The notes under the pieces were generated by a model that was not told where the DNA came from, did no database searches, and was given only the letters and a program-made list of their open reading frames with translations. DNA of 64,000 nucleotides from NCBI GenBank assembly GCA_016708765.1, contig JADJFD010000002.1:62001-126000 (forward strand). The letters are read 5' to 3'. This DNA is from Chitinophagaceae bacterium. Its GTDB lineage: Bacteria > Bacteroidota > Bacteroidia > Chitinophagales > Chitinophagaceae. The position numbers and the translations under genes are program-made. The number at the start of each line of letters is the position of its first letter. Within the stretch, counting starts at the first letter, position 1. Shown piece after piece: positions 38,353 through 48,131 of the stretch.

Positions 38353-39552
38353 CTAGTACAATAAATTTATTCGTAACCGTGGAGCTTTGTCATCTGCCAT
38401 TTTTTTTACAGCCTGAACACAATCTTTACATTTAAAATGTTCATTAGCATCTATCAATATCGAATACGCATCTTCTTTATCAAATTCTTTTATTTGTTGA
38501 CCTTCCCATTCTTTATCCCCGATAAAATAGGGTTTCATTTTATCAAATGCTTTTTTTAAAGATTTCCCGGAGGGTGAAGTGTATTTCCAGAAATCGAATC
38601 CGGTTTTTTCTGCCATATGAGCTATGGTAAAAAATGCATTCATTACGAAAGCAGTATAGTGCAATGAAATCGTTCTTTCCATTTCAGCGGGAAACAATCC
38701 ATCATTATCCATTTGTAAATCCAGGCGGTTAGCTGCATTTAAAACAATCTTTTTTGCCAGTTCGCTGCTATCAATAAATAATGCCAGTGATAAACGTTGT
38801 GCATCATACCAGGCACCGTGATTGTTTTTGGTTTTCATTTCATCAGTACCATTATTACTTGTTTGCATCCAGTTCAAGAATTCAGCAAACCATTTTTGCA
38901 TTCCTTTTTGATCTGCAACACTCCAATATTTTGAATTCTTTATAAGACCGATACCATCAATCAGTTTAATCCAATGCCTTGTATCAATTAATCCGGCACC
39001 TCTCCCTTCATTTACACCTTTGATTGCCTGTCCATAATTAAGGTTAGGATTCATCCTTGTATCGACATCTAAAAACCAAACCTTCAATAATTTTGCTGCA
39101 TGCTCTGCATATTTATTTTCTTCTGAGAAATAATAGGCCAATCCCAGCATATAAACATTCTCACAAAGCTTCGGCATATTCTCTTTGTCAGGATAGTCTT
39201 TCACTTCCGGATTTGTTTGTCCGTCTTTTCTTATATATGGAAGTCCGTCTGGTTTAGAAGGATCTGGCCAATGATAAGGAGCAAGGCTCATGTAATCATG
39301 TTTATCTCCGCTTGGCGGAAGTCCTGTTTTTTCCATAACACTCACAGGCCCGAATGCCAACGCTTTTTTATCGGCATCCTTAATCAGCTGCTTATAGGCA
39401 TTAATAACCTCAGGATCTTTATTACTGATTTTTGTTTTTGTGCTTTCAAGTTTTTTAATATCCAGCGCAAATACAGTATTCTTACCTGATTGCCCATACA
39501 CATGACAAGAAAGAAAAACAAAACTCAACCACAGAAAAATTCTATTTTTCAT
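38353..39552 (-). CDS. Secreted alginate_lyase-family enzyme (PF05426 type)
   Basis: 399 aa with a signal peptide (...FVFLSCHVYGQ). The (alpha/alpha) toroid sequence has DYMSLAPYHWPDPSKPDG, AIKGVNEGRGAGLIDTRHW and NNHGAWYDAQRLSLALF, plus SLHYTAFVMNAFF; the NHGxxYD His/Tyr are the likely catalytic residues in this fold. By family it would depolymerise alginate or a related polyuronate by beta-elimination. It lies directly downstream of the MBG protein (3 bp) and upstream of susC (32 bp). PL5 versus PL38 membership cannot be settled by eye. Confidence 0.85.
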   Translation of the reverse strand: MKNRIFLWLSFVFLSCHVYGQSGKNTVFALDIKKLESTKTKISNKDPEVINAYKQLIKDADKKALAFGPVSVMEKTGLPPSGDKHDYMSLAPYHWPDPSKPDGLPYIRKDGQTNPEVKDYPDKENMPKLCENVYMLGLAYYFSEENKYAEHAAKLLKVWFLDVDTRMNPNLNYGQAIKGVNEGRGAGLIDTRHWIKLIDGIGLIKNSKYWSVADQKGMQKWFAEFLNWMQTSNNGTDEMKTKNNHGAWYDAQRLSLALFIDSSELAKKIVLNAANRLDLQMDNDGLFPAEMERTISLHYTAFVMNAFFTIAHMAEKTGFDFWKYTSPSGKSLKKAFDKMKPYFIGDKEWEGQQIKEFDKEDAYSILIDANEHFKCKDCVQAVKKMADDKAPRLRINLLY

Positions 39553-39555
39553 ATA

Positions 39556-42500
39556 TTATCTTATTAATAAAATTGATTTTTTAAGACTTACGCCATTCCC
39601 TTGTACAGATACTACATGAATGCCATAAGAATAGTTTGGTAGTGCTACAGTAACAGTACTAAATCCATTAATCAATAAGATATTCTTTTTTGCAAGTACT
39701 CGTCCGTTCATATCAAATATTACAATATCCGCAAGGTTTCCATCGGGAGAAAAAACTCTTACTGTTACACTAGTACTGTTACTCTGAAATGCATTCAGGT
39801 ATAAAGAACTTGTTCCAGAGAGTGGCAAAACAGTAAACCTTCCGTTTGTATAAGTAATATTATAATTCTGGGTAACTGCGCCACCGGGAACAAGATCATA
39901 ATATCCTGGTGATGAATTGGTAGCCGCAGTAGTTGAAACAACCGGCTGCGTTGTAAGATTCGTTTCTGTTTGACCCAAAACAAACCCAGTATATGTCATC
40001 GTAAAAGCCGGGTTTACCTCTCCTGGAGTTTTTACTGCATCATTAGCTTTTATAGAAAGGTTTGCTTTGTTAACAGTAAGTGTTCTGGCAACATTCGGTG
40101 CAGGAAAAAATCCATCGCTTCCAGCCTGCATTGCAGTGATAACTGTAGTTCCAGCTCCCATGATTGTTATAGTGTTTCCAGATATTGTTGCAACGTTTGG
40201 ATTACTGGTTGAATAAGTAATAGGAATTGTACTGTTAGTACTTGTTGCTCCAGTTGCGAATGGAGCATTGCCATAAGTTTTGGTAGTTGGCTGAGCAAAT
40301 GTTATTGTTTGATTCGCTTTCGGTATCACCGTTAGCACACCATTTGTATGTGTAATTACATAGTTAGCGGCGATTGCTCCACCAACAGTAATAGGATACA
40401 TTCCGGGTGCAGATGCAATTGTTGCAGTAGTAGAAATAGTTGGCTGGGTTGTTAGTACTGTATTTGTTTCTCCTAAAACAAAACCAGTATAGGTAATAGT
40501 TAGTGGTGGATTTACCAATCCTTCAAATCTTGATTTATTATCAGCATTAATGGTAAGTGGTGCTTTATTTACAAGCAACGTTTTAGTTGCACTTGTATCC
40601 GGGAAAACACCATCTCCCAATTGTGAAGCAGTAATATCAGCAGTACCTGAACCGACGATATGAATATTTCCTGCAACGATAGTTGCTACTAATGGATTAC
40701 TACTTGTATAAATAATAGGATTAGTAGTATTTAAACTGGTAGCTCCACCATTAAAGTCTGGGTCTCCATAAGTTTTATCAGGCAAAGGATTATATATAAA
40801 TGCATTTACTTGTGGAACTGCACCAGCACTAAAAGAACCGAATACAGAAATATTTCCCATTACAACATTCGTTGTATTATTCCCTGGCACAATAGGTGGT
40901 CCCCATCCTGTAGGTCCTGATCCGATGTTACGAATAAGCCCTATATCAGAATCAGGCAACGTTGCGAAGGTTGTTCCTTCCAAAGCATCATCCCAGTTTA
41001 ATTGCAGATCAGCAGTTCCAGATCCAGTAAGAAGGTTCACATTCCATACAGCATTTACTACTCTTAATCTTTGTGTAGGCGTAAAAGCTGTTCCGTTTAA
41101 AATACCATTTGTAGTAATTCCTTGAAATACTGCAACAGTGAAATCCGATGTTGAAGTCGGGGTAATTGTTGCAGGCAAATAATTATTTATTGTTCCAACA
41201 GGGATAGTTTTCACAGATGATATACCATCAAACCATACCATACTTTGTACACCAGTTCCTGTTACATAATCTGTAGCAATATATTTTGTAGGACCAAATG
41301 TTCCTGTAATATTTCCGCCTGCAAGAATATGAAGTACATCCGCAGGACGTAAAGTCATTTTACCATTTATCAGTAAATTATTTTTTATTGTTACCCCTTT
41401 GTTGACAGTAATGTCTGCATTTACATCTACACTTCCAGTATTCACATTGTTACCAGCTGATCCTGTTGTGACACCAAAAGGCCAGGTTGTTGGCGCATCA
41501 ATGATGTAATTAATATCATTATCAAATGTCATAATACCAGAAGCAATAACAGATCCACTAGCTGGATTAAATCCATTCGTATTTGCAGTTTGTAAAGTTG
41601 CGCTAGTTGTAGTAACTGTTAGTGCCACTCCGGAAGCTGATACTAATAAAGGTTGTGATAAATATAAAGAGTCCGCTGTAGCAGAAAATCCAACAACCGA
41701 AGTGTTAGGAGCTATCCCTGCACCGCTGATGTTTTTTCCAACTGATGAAGAAGTAAACACTGTATTGCCTGTTAGAAAATAGTTCCCAGAAATCAGGTTA
41801 CCTGTTCCAGGTGTTCCTGCATCAATACCGGCTGCCTTAAAAGTAGCCGTACCTGTTAGTTGATTTGTTCCAAAATTTAATCTGCCGTAAACATCAATAT
41901 CTGTTTCAACAGCCACATTTTTGCCCAATGATACAACTGCATTATTAGCAACAGTTAAGTTGTTAAGACTAACAGTACCTGTTCCAGAAACAGATTGAGA
42001 AGCACTTCCTGCTAAAACCAATTTGTTAGTAGCCGCAGCAGGAGCTGTGTAATCCCCGTTCACTGTAAGGGCTCCCAAAACAACTGTTTGACCGCTGGTA
42101 TGTGGCACAAAACTACATCCTGTATTAACCGTCAAATTTCCAATTCTATATATTGTACCGGTTGCTGAAAGTGTTGCGCCATTTTCTACTATAATATCAC
42201 CATAACTTTCCCTGTTAAAGAAATTTCCGCCTAAGCCAGCATTATTGGCTCTATGATGCCAAACATTTCCTGGTTCTATTTTAATTGCAGAAAAATTAGT
42301 CCCACTTCCATTTGGACTGAAACCACCTAGATAAAAAATTTCAGAACCAGCTTCAAAAACTACCCAGCCATTTGAAGATTGAGAAGAACTTCCAAAAGCA
42401 TAAGAAGTGGAAGCAGAAGTTATGTTGGAAGTAAATGAAGAGCCACTCTTAAAACGAAAGGTTCCGGCGGCACCCGATGTGGTATTATCAAATCTGAATT

Positions 42501-42987
42501 GCTGACCTGTGATTACTGAAACAGTTCCACTTACCCTACAGGCATCTACAGCTGCCAACATCGCAAAACGTATGCTACCAGTCGAGTTTAGTACTCTAAA
42601 TGTAGATCCTGCTTCAACCACAAAATCTTCGCCAGATTCCCCATTTACAGTAAGTGTACTTGTACCAGAGGTAGGCCTAACAAGATTAACATTTACATTA
42701 TTTGTAAAAATCATTTGCGCAAAAGAGATACTACCGGATGCAAGTACTGTAGCAGGGCCAGTTGCAGGAGACGCTCCTCCTAAATTAGTTCCATCAAAAA
42801 TCAAGATATCAGAAGTCCCTGTTGATGCCGGACGAGAAGTGCCAGTACCATTTAATGCAGTATTCCAGTTAGCACCGGTATTAATTCCGGTAGCACCTGC
42901 TGTACCACCCACCCAATAATAAGTTGTTTGTCCATAGATGAACCCAACGGTCATTATCAGCATCATTGTAAATAGAATTCTTTTCAT
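39556..42987 (-). CDS. Large secreted protein with MBG repeats and T9SS type A sorting domain
   Basis: 1,143 aa. A signal peptide (MKRILFTMMLIMTVGFIYGQ) precedes a long beta-helix/autotransporter-like region of short repeats (residues ~25-700). At least two MBG repeat pairs follow (LTINADNKSRFEGLVNPPLT, LSIKANDAVKTPGEVNPAFT, each followed by YTGFVLG), with Big_2-like segments between them (FAQPTTKTYGNAPF). The C-terminus (SVTVRVFSPDGNLADIVIFD ... YGIHVVSVQG ... KSILLIR) is a type A CTD. It is therefore exported by T9SS to the surface. Position between the transporter and a lyase in the alginate operon suggests a role in polymer attachment or recognition, which is inference. Confidence 0.85.
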   Translation of the reverse strand: MKRILFTMMLIMTVGFIYGQTTYYWVGGTAGATGINTGANWNTALNGTGTSRPASTGTSDILIFDGTNLGGASPATGPATVLASGSISFAQMIFTNNVNVNLVRPTSGTSTLTVNGESGEDFVVEAGSTFRVLNSTGSIRFAMLAAVDACRVSGTVSVITGQQFRFDNTTSGAAGTFRFKSGSSFTSNITSASTSYAFGSSSQSSNGWVVFEAGSEIFYLGGFSPNGSGTNFSAIKIEPGNVWHHRANNAGLGGNFFNRESYGDIIVENGATLSATGTIYRIGNLTVNTGCSFVPHTSGQTVVLGALTVNGDYTAPAAATNKLVLAGSASQSVSGTGTVSLNNLTVANNAVVSLGKNVAVETDIDVYGRLNFGTNQLTGTATFKAAGIDAGTPGTGNLISGNYFLTGNTVFTSSSVGKNISGAGIAPNTSVVGFSATADSLYLSQPLLVSASGVALTVTTTSATLQTANTNGFNPASGSVIASGIMTFDNDINYIIDAPTTWPFGVTTGSAGNNVNTGSVDVNADITVNKGVTIKNNLLINGKMTLRPADVLHILAGGNITGTFGPTKYIATDYVTGTGVQSMVWFDGISSVKTIPVGTINNYLPATITPTSTSDFTVAVFQGITTNGILNGTAFTPTQRLRVVNAVWNVNLLTGSGTADLQLNWDDALEGTTFATLPDSDIGLIRNIGSGPTGWGPPIVPGNNTTNVVMGNISVFGSFSAGAVPQVNAFIYNPLPDKTYGDPDFNGGATSLNTTNPIIYTSSNPLVATIVAGNIHIVGSGTADITASQLGDGVFPDTSATKTLLVNKAPLTINADNKSRFEGLVNPPLTITYTGFVLGETNTVLTTQPTISTTATIASAPGMYPITVGGAIAANYVITHTNGVLTVIPKANQTITFAQPTTKTYGNAPFATGATSTNSTIPITYSTSNPNVATISGNTITIMGAGTTVITAMQAGSDGFFPAPNVARTLTVNKANLSIKANDAVKTPGEVNPAFTMTYTGFVLGQTETNLTTQPVVSTTAATNSSPGYYDLVPGGAVTQNYNITYTNGRFTVLPLSGTSSLYLNAFQSNSTSVTVRVFSPDGNLADIVIFDMNGRVLAKKNILLINGFSTVTVALPNYSYGIHVVSVQGNGVSLKKSILLIR

Positions 42988-43018
42988 ATCGCAGTTTTTA
43001 CAGTTTTATTTATATCAA

Positions 43019-44311
43019 TTAACTAACAGTATTATTCTTTTTTTTTGAAACAATAAACATCACACATATCCAGGCTATTGGAACTACTAAAGCCGCCATT
43101 ACAAAAAATGATGTATAGCTTGTTTTTGTAAGTATAGGTACCAACCATGTAACAATGAGTGTTCCCAATACGGCAGAAGTACCACTCATACCAGCAACAG
43201 TTCCCACATTTTTTCCATGAAAATAATCTGATGGTAATGTTTGTAGGTTGTTGATCAGAAATTGAAAGCCGAATAATGTTGCACTAATCAATGCAATGGT
43301 CAATCCAGGTTGGTCTTTTAAGCTTTCCAAATAAATAGCTATCGTTACCAATGAGATAAGCATAATTATACTTCCTATTGTAATTGCATTTTTTCTTGCT
43401 TTTGTTGCAGACTTACCTTGTTTAATTTGCCAGGAAGAAAAGAAACCACCTGACAAGCCACCCATCGCAGCAAATAAGAAAGGAACCCATGCAAATGCAC
43501 CAACCTGTTTTATATCAAATCCAAAATTTTCTTTTAAGAAAAAGGGTAACCAAGTAACAAACATCCACCACACTGGGTCAATAAAAAATCTTGAAGAAAT
43601 AATACCCCAGGTATTTTTAAATTGCAATAATTGTTTCCAAGTGTAAACAGTAGTTGCAACAGGTGCAGTTGCTTTATTCGTAGCAGAGCTTGCTATATAA
43701 TCTTGTTCTTCCTTAGTAATCCAAGGATGCTTGTCTGGAGTGTTTTTATTAATAATCAACCAAGGAATGATCCAAAGTAATCCTAACAAACCAATACCAA
43801 CAAATGTCCACTGCCAGCCAAATGCTAAATATACATAGGCAATGAAAGGAGCTGCTACTACTGAGCCAAGAGATGCACCAGCACCAAAAATTCCTTGCGC
43901 AATGGCTCTTTCTTTTGCTGGAAACCATTCCGCATTGCTTTTTGCAGCACCTGGCCAGTTACCTGCTTCAGAAATACCAAGTAAAAATCGAAATATGCTG
44001 AATGAGGCCATTGTTCTTGCAACCGCATGTAATGCAATTGAAACACTCCAACCAACAATAGAAACGACAAAACCCATTCGAGTTCCGATGGCATCCATTA
44101 ATTTACCCATTACTGTTTGGCCTATTGCGTAAGCAATCATAAAAAAGATAGTGATGACCTTTAATGCATCTTTGCTATCTGCTTCGCTAATACCAAAATC
44201 TTTGTGTATGTAAGGCCAAAGGATATTGATGGCCGTACGATCAATGTAATTGATTATCGTAGCCAAGGCTATCAACCCTATTATCCACCATCTTAGTCCT
44301 TTAACTTTCAT
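43019..44311 (-). CDS. MFS transporter, ExuT/hexuronate type
   Basis: 430 aa with 12 predicted membrane helices. The start KGLRWWIIGLIALATIINYIDR is the usual opening of the ACS/ExuT subfamily, and FLLGISEAGNWPGAAKSNAEWFP matches the sugar-acid transporter motif. Predicted to bring unsaturated uronates or DEH across the inner membrane. It follows kdgF by 33 bp in the alginate operon. Confidence 0.9.
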   Translation of the reverse strand: MKVKGLRWWIIGLIALATIINYIDRTAINILWPYIHKDFGISEADSKDALKVITIFFMIAYAIGQTVMGKLMDAIGTRMGFVVSIVGWSVSIALHAVARTMASFSIFRFLLGISEAGNWPGAAKSNAEWFPAKERAIAQGIFGAGASLGSVVAAPFIAYVYLAFGWQWTFVGIGLLGLLWIIPWLIINKNTPDKHPWITKEEQDYIASSATNKATAPVATTVYTWKQLLQFKNTWGIISSRFFIDPVWWMFVTWLPFFLKENFGFDIKQVGAFAWVPFLFAAMGGLSGGFFSSWQIKQGKSATKARKNAITIGSIIMLISLVTIAIYLESLKDQPGLTIALISATLFGFQFLINNLQTLPSDYFHGKNVGTVAGMSGTSAVLGTLIVTWLVPILTKTSYTSFFVMAALVVPIAWICVMFIVSKKKNNTVS

Positions 44312-44344
44312 AATACTTTTTTAATACTAGCCTGTAATTAGTTT

Positions 44345-44698
44345 TTACTTATTATCTACAAAATCTTCCCGCATTGGACTAAATACATCAATCAGCACTC
44401 CTGCTTCCATACATACAGCTCCATGCAATACATTCGGAGGTATATAAAATCCATCCCCACCTTTTAATATCTTTTTCTCTCCATTTATTTCCACTTCAAA
44501 TACACCACTCTCTATATGTGTTATTTGTGTATGATGATGCTTATGAACAGAACCGATTCCTCCTTTTTCAAACTCCACTTTCACCAGCATTAATCTGTCA
44601 TCATACGACATGATCTTTCTTCTGATGCCATTGCCCATTTCTTCCCATGGAATCTCTTTGTTCTCAATAAATACTTTTGTTGTTTCGGTAGTTGACAT
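44345..44698 (-). CDS. kdgF: KdgF-like cupin, uronate linearising enzyme
   Basis: 117 aa single cupin with metal ligands in VHKHHHTQITHIESGVFEV and a second cupin motif GGDGFYIPPNVLHGAV. KdgF converts 4,5-unsaturated monouronates to the open-chain keto form (DEH/DKI), a step common to alginate and pectin breakdown. It sits 15 bp after the PL17-type lyase whose products it would process. Cytoplasmic or periplasmic; no signal peptide is visible. Confidence 0.88.
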   Translation of the reverse strand: MSTTETTKVFIENKEIPWEEMGNGIRRKIMSYDDRLMLVKVEFEKGGIGSVHKHHHTQITHIESGVFEVEINGEKKILKGGDGFYIPPNVLHGAVCMEAGVLIDVFSPMREDFVDNK

Positions 44699-44713
44699 AT
44701 TAGTAGTATTAAA

Positions 44714-46897
44714 TCAGTTAATAATTTTATTGTTATACATTACCATATAAGGGCCTGTCCAGCTAAAGCCGGCTACAGAGTGAATTTTCTTTGAATCAAA
44801 CTCTTTGTTGCATTGTGCAATAATTAATTTCTTGTCGCCTATTGAAATTTCGGCAACAGAAAAATTCTCATCATGCTGTAATAATTTTATTTGTTTTACA
44901 GATGGATATGCATTGGAAGAGAATTCATATACAGGATCAAACTTTCCATGAATTTCTATTACATTGACGAAGGATTGATTTTTACCGTTTTTACGGATAA
45001 TCATTGCTGGCTCATGTCGTAAATTAAAATCTGGATCATTGGCACCTGTTCTTGTCAGAAATATTTTTGCAGATCCCTCTATCAATGATGAAATAGAATA
45101 ATAAGAACGATCATTCAGAAAAGTCATTTGTGCAATTGTATTCTCAACTTTAGCTTCTGCTTCATTCCAGATATACTGATAGCCATTTCTATTACCAAGT
45201 GGTTCCAGCTTATCGGTATTCGCTTTGTATTTAAATGAAGTATTTATTAATTGTCCATTATATTGAAATGGCAAATCATATTGATGTTCTTTGTCAGATT
45301 CTACATTGAACAAATCAACAATCATTTTTTTGTCGCCGGGCAATTCCAGCATATACAGCGTTCGTTGCATATGCGTATTCTTATAAGCATTATCCTCTTT
45401 AGCAGCTACAACCTGCACAGCTGGATTTGAAATATTGCTGAATAATTTATCGGAGTGAAAATTTTCTGCTATACTTTCCTTGCCTTCAAAATGACTGGTC
45501 TCATCTACAACAATAGTATTATGTGCAATGGTTTGCCCCGCATATTTTTTATTTTCCGTCAGGTATCGTCCTCCATATTTTTGTTCAACGCCAATAAACC
45601 GAACCGAACCGTAATTGGTCAGTATTTCGTTTCCCTTATCATAAAGCATAATGCCCAGCTTATCGTAATGACCGTGAGAAAGTCCATGAGCTGTGTACTT
45701 AAACAATAAGCTTGTCAGGTTCTCTCCTTTTCCATTCCTGAAAACTGAGATTCCTCCTTCGTTGCCTTTTACACCATCAGCACTTTCAAAAGTTTTATAA
45801 TCATAATAAGCTGGAATATTTTTATTAGTAGCCAATGCTGCTGCAATAGCGGCTCCTCCGCTACTTAGCATAACACGGTTTTGCTTTTTAGCAACCACCA
45901 ACAGATTTTTATCAGCCCCATAGGCTTTCCAAAAAATATTAATTGCTGTGACTAGTTCATTAGAAGTATAATCTTTCTCCTTTAATGCATCATTAAAAGG
46001 GAAAAAAGTTCCATCTGTATTTGTTTGTTGCAAACAGGTAAGCAATGCTTTTTGTAAAATATTATTCCGATGCTGAAATATTTTCAAGGAAGGTTTCCAA
46101 TTATTCAGCGCATTGGCAAAAACAGCATAAGGCAAAATTGCATACCTAGTATAGTAAGGTCCTTCCGTATAATAACCATCGGGAGAAAACAAATTATCCA
46201 TTAAAGCAATAAAACCTTTTTTGCCATCTTTTGCTGTTCCGTACAACGCCATATCAATATAATCCTGGTTGTTCGTAGCAATACCAATCATACCTACACC
46301 AGCAGTAGCCCATACGGCATGATTGTGTATTAGGTTGAACCAATCCTTTAAGTCTTTCGTAAAAAAATCAACTTCAGGTTTGAAAGCACCATTCTCAATT
46401 GTTTTTCTTTCAGCAGCAGTTAATGAATTATAAACAAGATCATAAGCCATGCCTGCATATACCATCCAGTTGGCATCGTTCAATGCTTGCCAGAAAATAC
46501 GACCGGGTGAACTACTTGTTGCTTCGGGATGATTTTTTAGTGTTGGATTCAATGCTGCATATTTCAGCATCATATCTTTTACCAGCTTTGCATATTTAAT
46601 ATCGCCAGTAAGATTGTATAACACACCGCTATTAAACATCAGCGTATAATTCGCTTTATGCTTATCATGTGTGTAACCGCCTGCAGGATCTTTGGGAAAA
46701 GGAACATCTACATCTTTTCCAATCCATATGTCAACGTCTTTCTTTAAATCGTTGTAGGAGATTTTAAGTAAAGGATATTTTAAAAGATTTGCTTTTACAG
46801 ATACTGCTTCTGCTTTTGTAAAAAAAGTAACAGGGTGTTGCGCCTGCATTACAACAGGCAACAGCAATAATAAAATTATTTTCAGCAATCCTTTCAT
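44714..46897 (-). CDS. Oligoalginate lyase, PL17-type (alginate_lyase plus heparinase II/III domains)
   Basis: About 727 aa from the ATG at 46895-46897, chosen because a signal peptide (MKGLLKIILLLLLPVVMQAQ) begins there; the frame runs to 46954 without signal-like sequence. The toroid domain carries N192-H193 (LIHNHAVWATAG) and the Tyr pair 248-249 (TEGPYYTRY), matching the PL17 catalytic Asn/His/Tyr set. The C-terminal beta-sandwich has GLSHGHYDKLGIMLYDKGNE and AHNTIVVDE. PL17 enzymes act exolytically, releasing unsaturated uronate monomers. It lies directly upstream of kdgF. Confidence 0.9.
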   Translation of the reverse strand: MKGLLKIILLLLLPVVMQAQHPVTFFTKAEAVSVKANLLKYPLLKISYNDLKKDVDIWIGKDVDVPFPKDPAGGYTHDKHKANYTLMFNSGVLYNLTGDIKYAKLVKDMMLKYAALNPTLKNHPEATSSSPGRIFWQALNDANWMVYAGMAYDLVYNSLTAAERKTIENGAFKPEVDFFTKDLKDWFNLIHNHAVWATAGVGMIGIATNNQDYIDMALYGTAKDGKKGFIALMDNLFSPDGYYTEGPYYTRYAILPYAVFANALNNWKPSLKIFQHRNNILQKALLTCLQQTNTDGTFFPFNDALKEKDYTSNELVTAINIFWKAYGADKNLLVVAKKQNRVMLSSGGAAIAAALATNKNIPAYYDYKTFESADGVKGNEGGISVFRNGKGENLTSLLFKYTAHGLSHGHYDKLGIMLYDKGNEILTNYGSVRFIGVEQKYGGRYLTENKKYAGQTIAHNTIVVDETSHFEGKESIAENFHSDKLFSNISNPAVQVVAAKEDNAYKNTHMQRTLYMLELPGDKKMIVDLFNVESDKEHQYDLPFQYNGQLINTSFKYKANTDKLEPLGNRNGYQYIWNEAEAKVENTIAQMTFLNDRSYYSISSLIEGSAKIFLTRTGANDPDFNLRHEPAMIIRKNGKNQSFVNVIEIHGKFDPVYEFSSNAYPSVKQIKLLQHDENFSVAEISIGDKKLIIAQCNKEFDSKKIHSVAGFSWTGPYMVMYNNKIIN

Positions 46898-46992
46898 ATA
46901 GCAACTAATTAAGCAACCGTTAACTTGTATGCATCGTTTACATACAATAATCATTTCTAAAAATCTTTAATTTATTATGACCTCACCTTTTA

Positions 46993-47014
46993 TTCCTCTC
47001 CTTTATGAGAGGAA
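46993..47014. other. Intra-operon hairpin between SDR and PL17 genes
   Basis: TTCCTCTC (46993-47000) and GAGAGGAA (47007-47014) form a perfect 8-bp stem with a 6-base loop. In the minus-strand transcript it lies between the SDR stop and the PL17 leader and is not followed by a U-run, so an attenuator, processing or mRNA-stability site is more likely than a terminator. Confidence 0.4.
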
Positions 47015-47038
47015 AAGGAAAGCTTTTTAGAAATACTT

Positions 47039-47788
47039 TTAAATAAAATAAGTTCCGCCGTTAATCTCAATACTTGCTCCATTAATAAATGAAGAACCAT
47101 CACTTGCCAGATACAAAACAAGATCACCCACTTCTTCAGCCTTTCCTTCTCTTCGTAGAGGAGTTGAAGCAGCTACATTTGTTCTTACTTCTGCCTTCGT
47201 AAAGGTGTTATGAAAAGTTGTATTGATCATTCCAGGAGAAACGCAATTCACTCTTATTCCTTTTGGCCCCAATTCCTTTGCAAGACCTCTTGTTAATGTA
47301 AGCACACCGCCTTTTGCAGTAGAGTATGCAACAGCACCAAAGCCACCACCATCTCTTGCAGCTTGTGATGCAAAGTTTATAATGGCTCCACCTTCTGTCA
47401 TATGTGCTTCAACTGCTCTTGTAACTAAGTAGACAGATTTAAGGTTTACATCCATTACAGCATCCCAAAATTCTTCATCCAGGTCAGCTAATAATTTTCT
47501 CCCCATTAAACCACCAGCTACATTTACTAATACATGTACAACAGTTCCGTAAGCGTCTGTGCAAGCACTCACCACTTTCTTTACATCAGCAGACTTAGTC
47601 ATATCTCCATGAACTATGATAGCTTCGCCACCTGCATCTTTAACCATTTGCAGTGTTTCCTTTGCCAGCTCCTCATTTCCAAAATAATTAATACAAACTT
47701 TTGCACCTGCAGCTGCAAGCTTTAAAGATACCTGACGGCCTATGTCTCTTGCACCCCCGGTTACAATGGCTACTTTTCCTTTCATCAT
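47039..47788 (-). CDS. SDR oxidoreductase, probable DEH (4-deoxy-L-erythro-5-hexoseulose uronate) reductase
   Basis: 249 aa short-chain dehydrogenase: TGGARDIGRQVSLKLA cofactor loop, NVAGG, catalytic YSTAKGG and ASDGSSFINGASIEINGG near the end. In Bacteroidota alginate loci an SDR of this type reduces DEH to KDG; that role is assigned from position as the first gene of the operon, beside PL17 and KdgF. It could instead be a generic 3-oxoacyl-ACP-reductase-like enzyme. The upstream divergent region holds the LacI-type operator. Confidence 0.8.
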   Translation of the reverse strand: MMKGKVAIVTGGARDIGRQVSLKLAAAGAKVCINYFGNEELAKETLQMVKDAGGEAIIVHGDMTKSADVKKVVSACTDAYGTVVHVLVNVAGGLMGRKLLADLDEEFWDAVMDVNLKSVYLVTRAVEAHMTEGGAIINFASQAARDGGGFGAVAYSTAKGGVLTLTRGLAKELGPKGIRVNCVSPGMINTTFHNTFTKAEVRTNVAASTPLRREGKAEEVGDLVLYLASDGSSFINGASIEINGGTYFI

Positions 47789-48057
47789 GTAATAAGTTTA
47801 AATAAAATGTCCAGTTAATATAGTAACGTCCTTTAGCAGAAAATGCGACAGCATCAGAAGAGAAATTGCAAACAAATGAATCGGGAAAAGCAATTATTTC
47901 ATGATCTGGCAAGTTCGCTGAAGTAATATTAGGGGAATTAAACAGGGTGCAAATTTTTAGTTCGCTACAATTCTTCTAATTATTTAGATTTATTTTAGAA
48001 TACTTTCAATCATTTTTAATTTTTTAGCTATTTCTTCAATAAATTAGGTTCCGAAAA

Positions 48058-48080
48058 CGTTACCGGTAACGCTACCGGTA
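48058..48080. promoter_or_regulatory. Tandem palindromic operator for the LacI-type regulator
   Basis: CGTTACCGGTAACG (48058-48071) is a perfect 14-bp palindrome with the central CG step typical of LacI-family operators; a second TACCGGTA (48073-48080) follows immediately. The 343-bp intergenic region (47789-48131) between the divergent SDR operon and the lacI-type gene holds little else I can identify apart from a weak -7-like TAGCTTTA (48102-48109). The site is placed to control both directions. Confidence 0.75.
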
Positions 48081-48131
48081 TTCTCGTATTTACTTAAACT
48101 GTAGCTTTACCAGAATTGCAATTGCCATAAA

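Noticed and set aside
47688..47912. 74-codon minus-strand frame overlapping the SDR start
   Set aside because: Its second half is the SDR N-terminus read out of frame; no domain, and it would cover the SDR leader.
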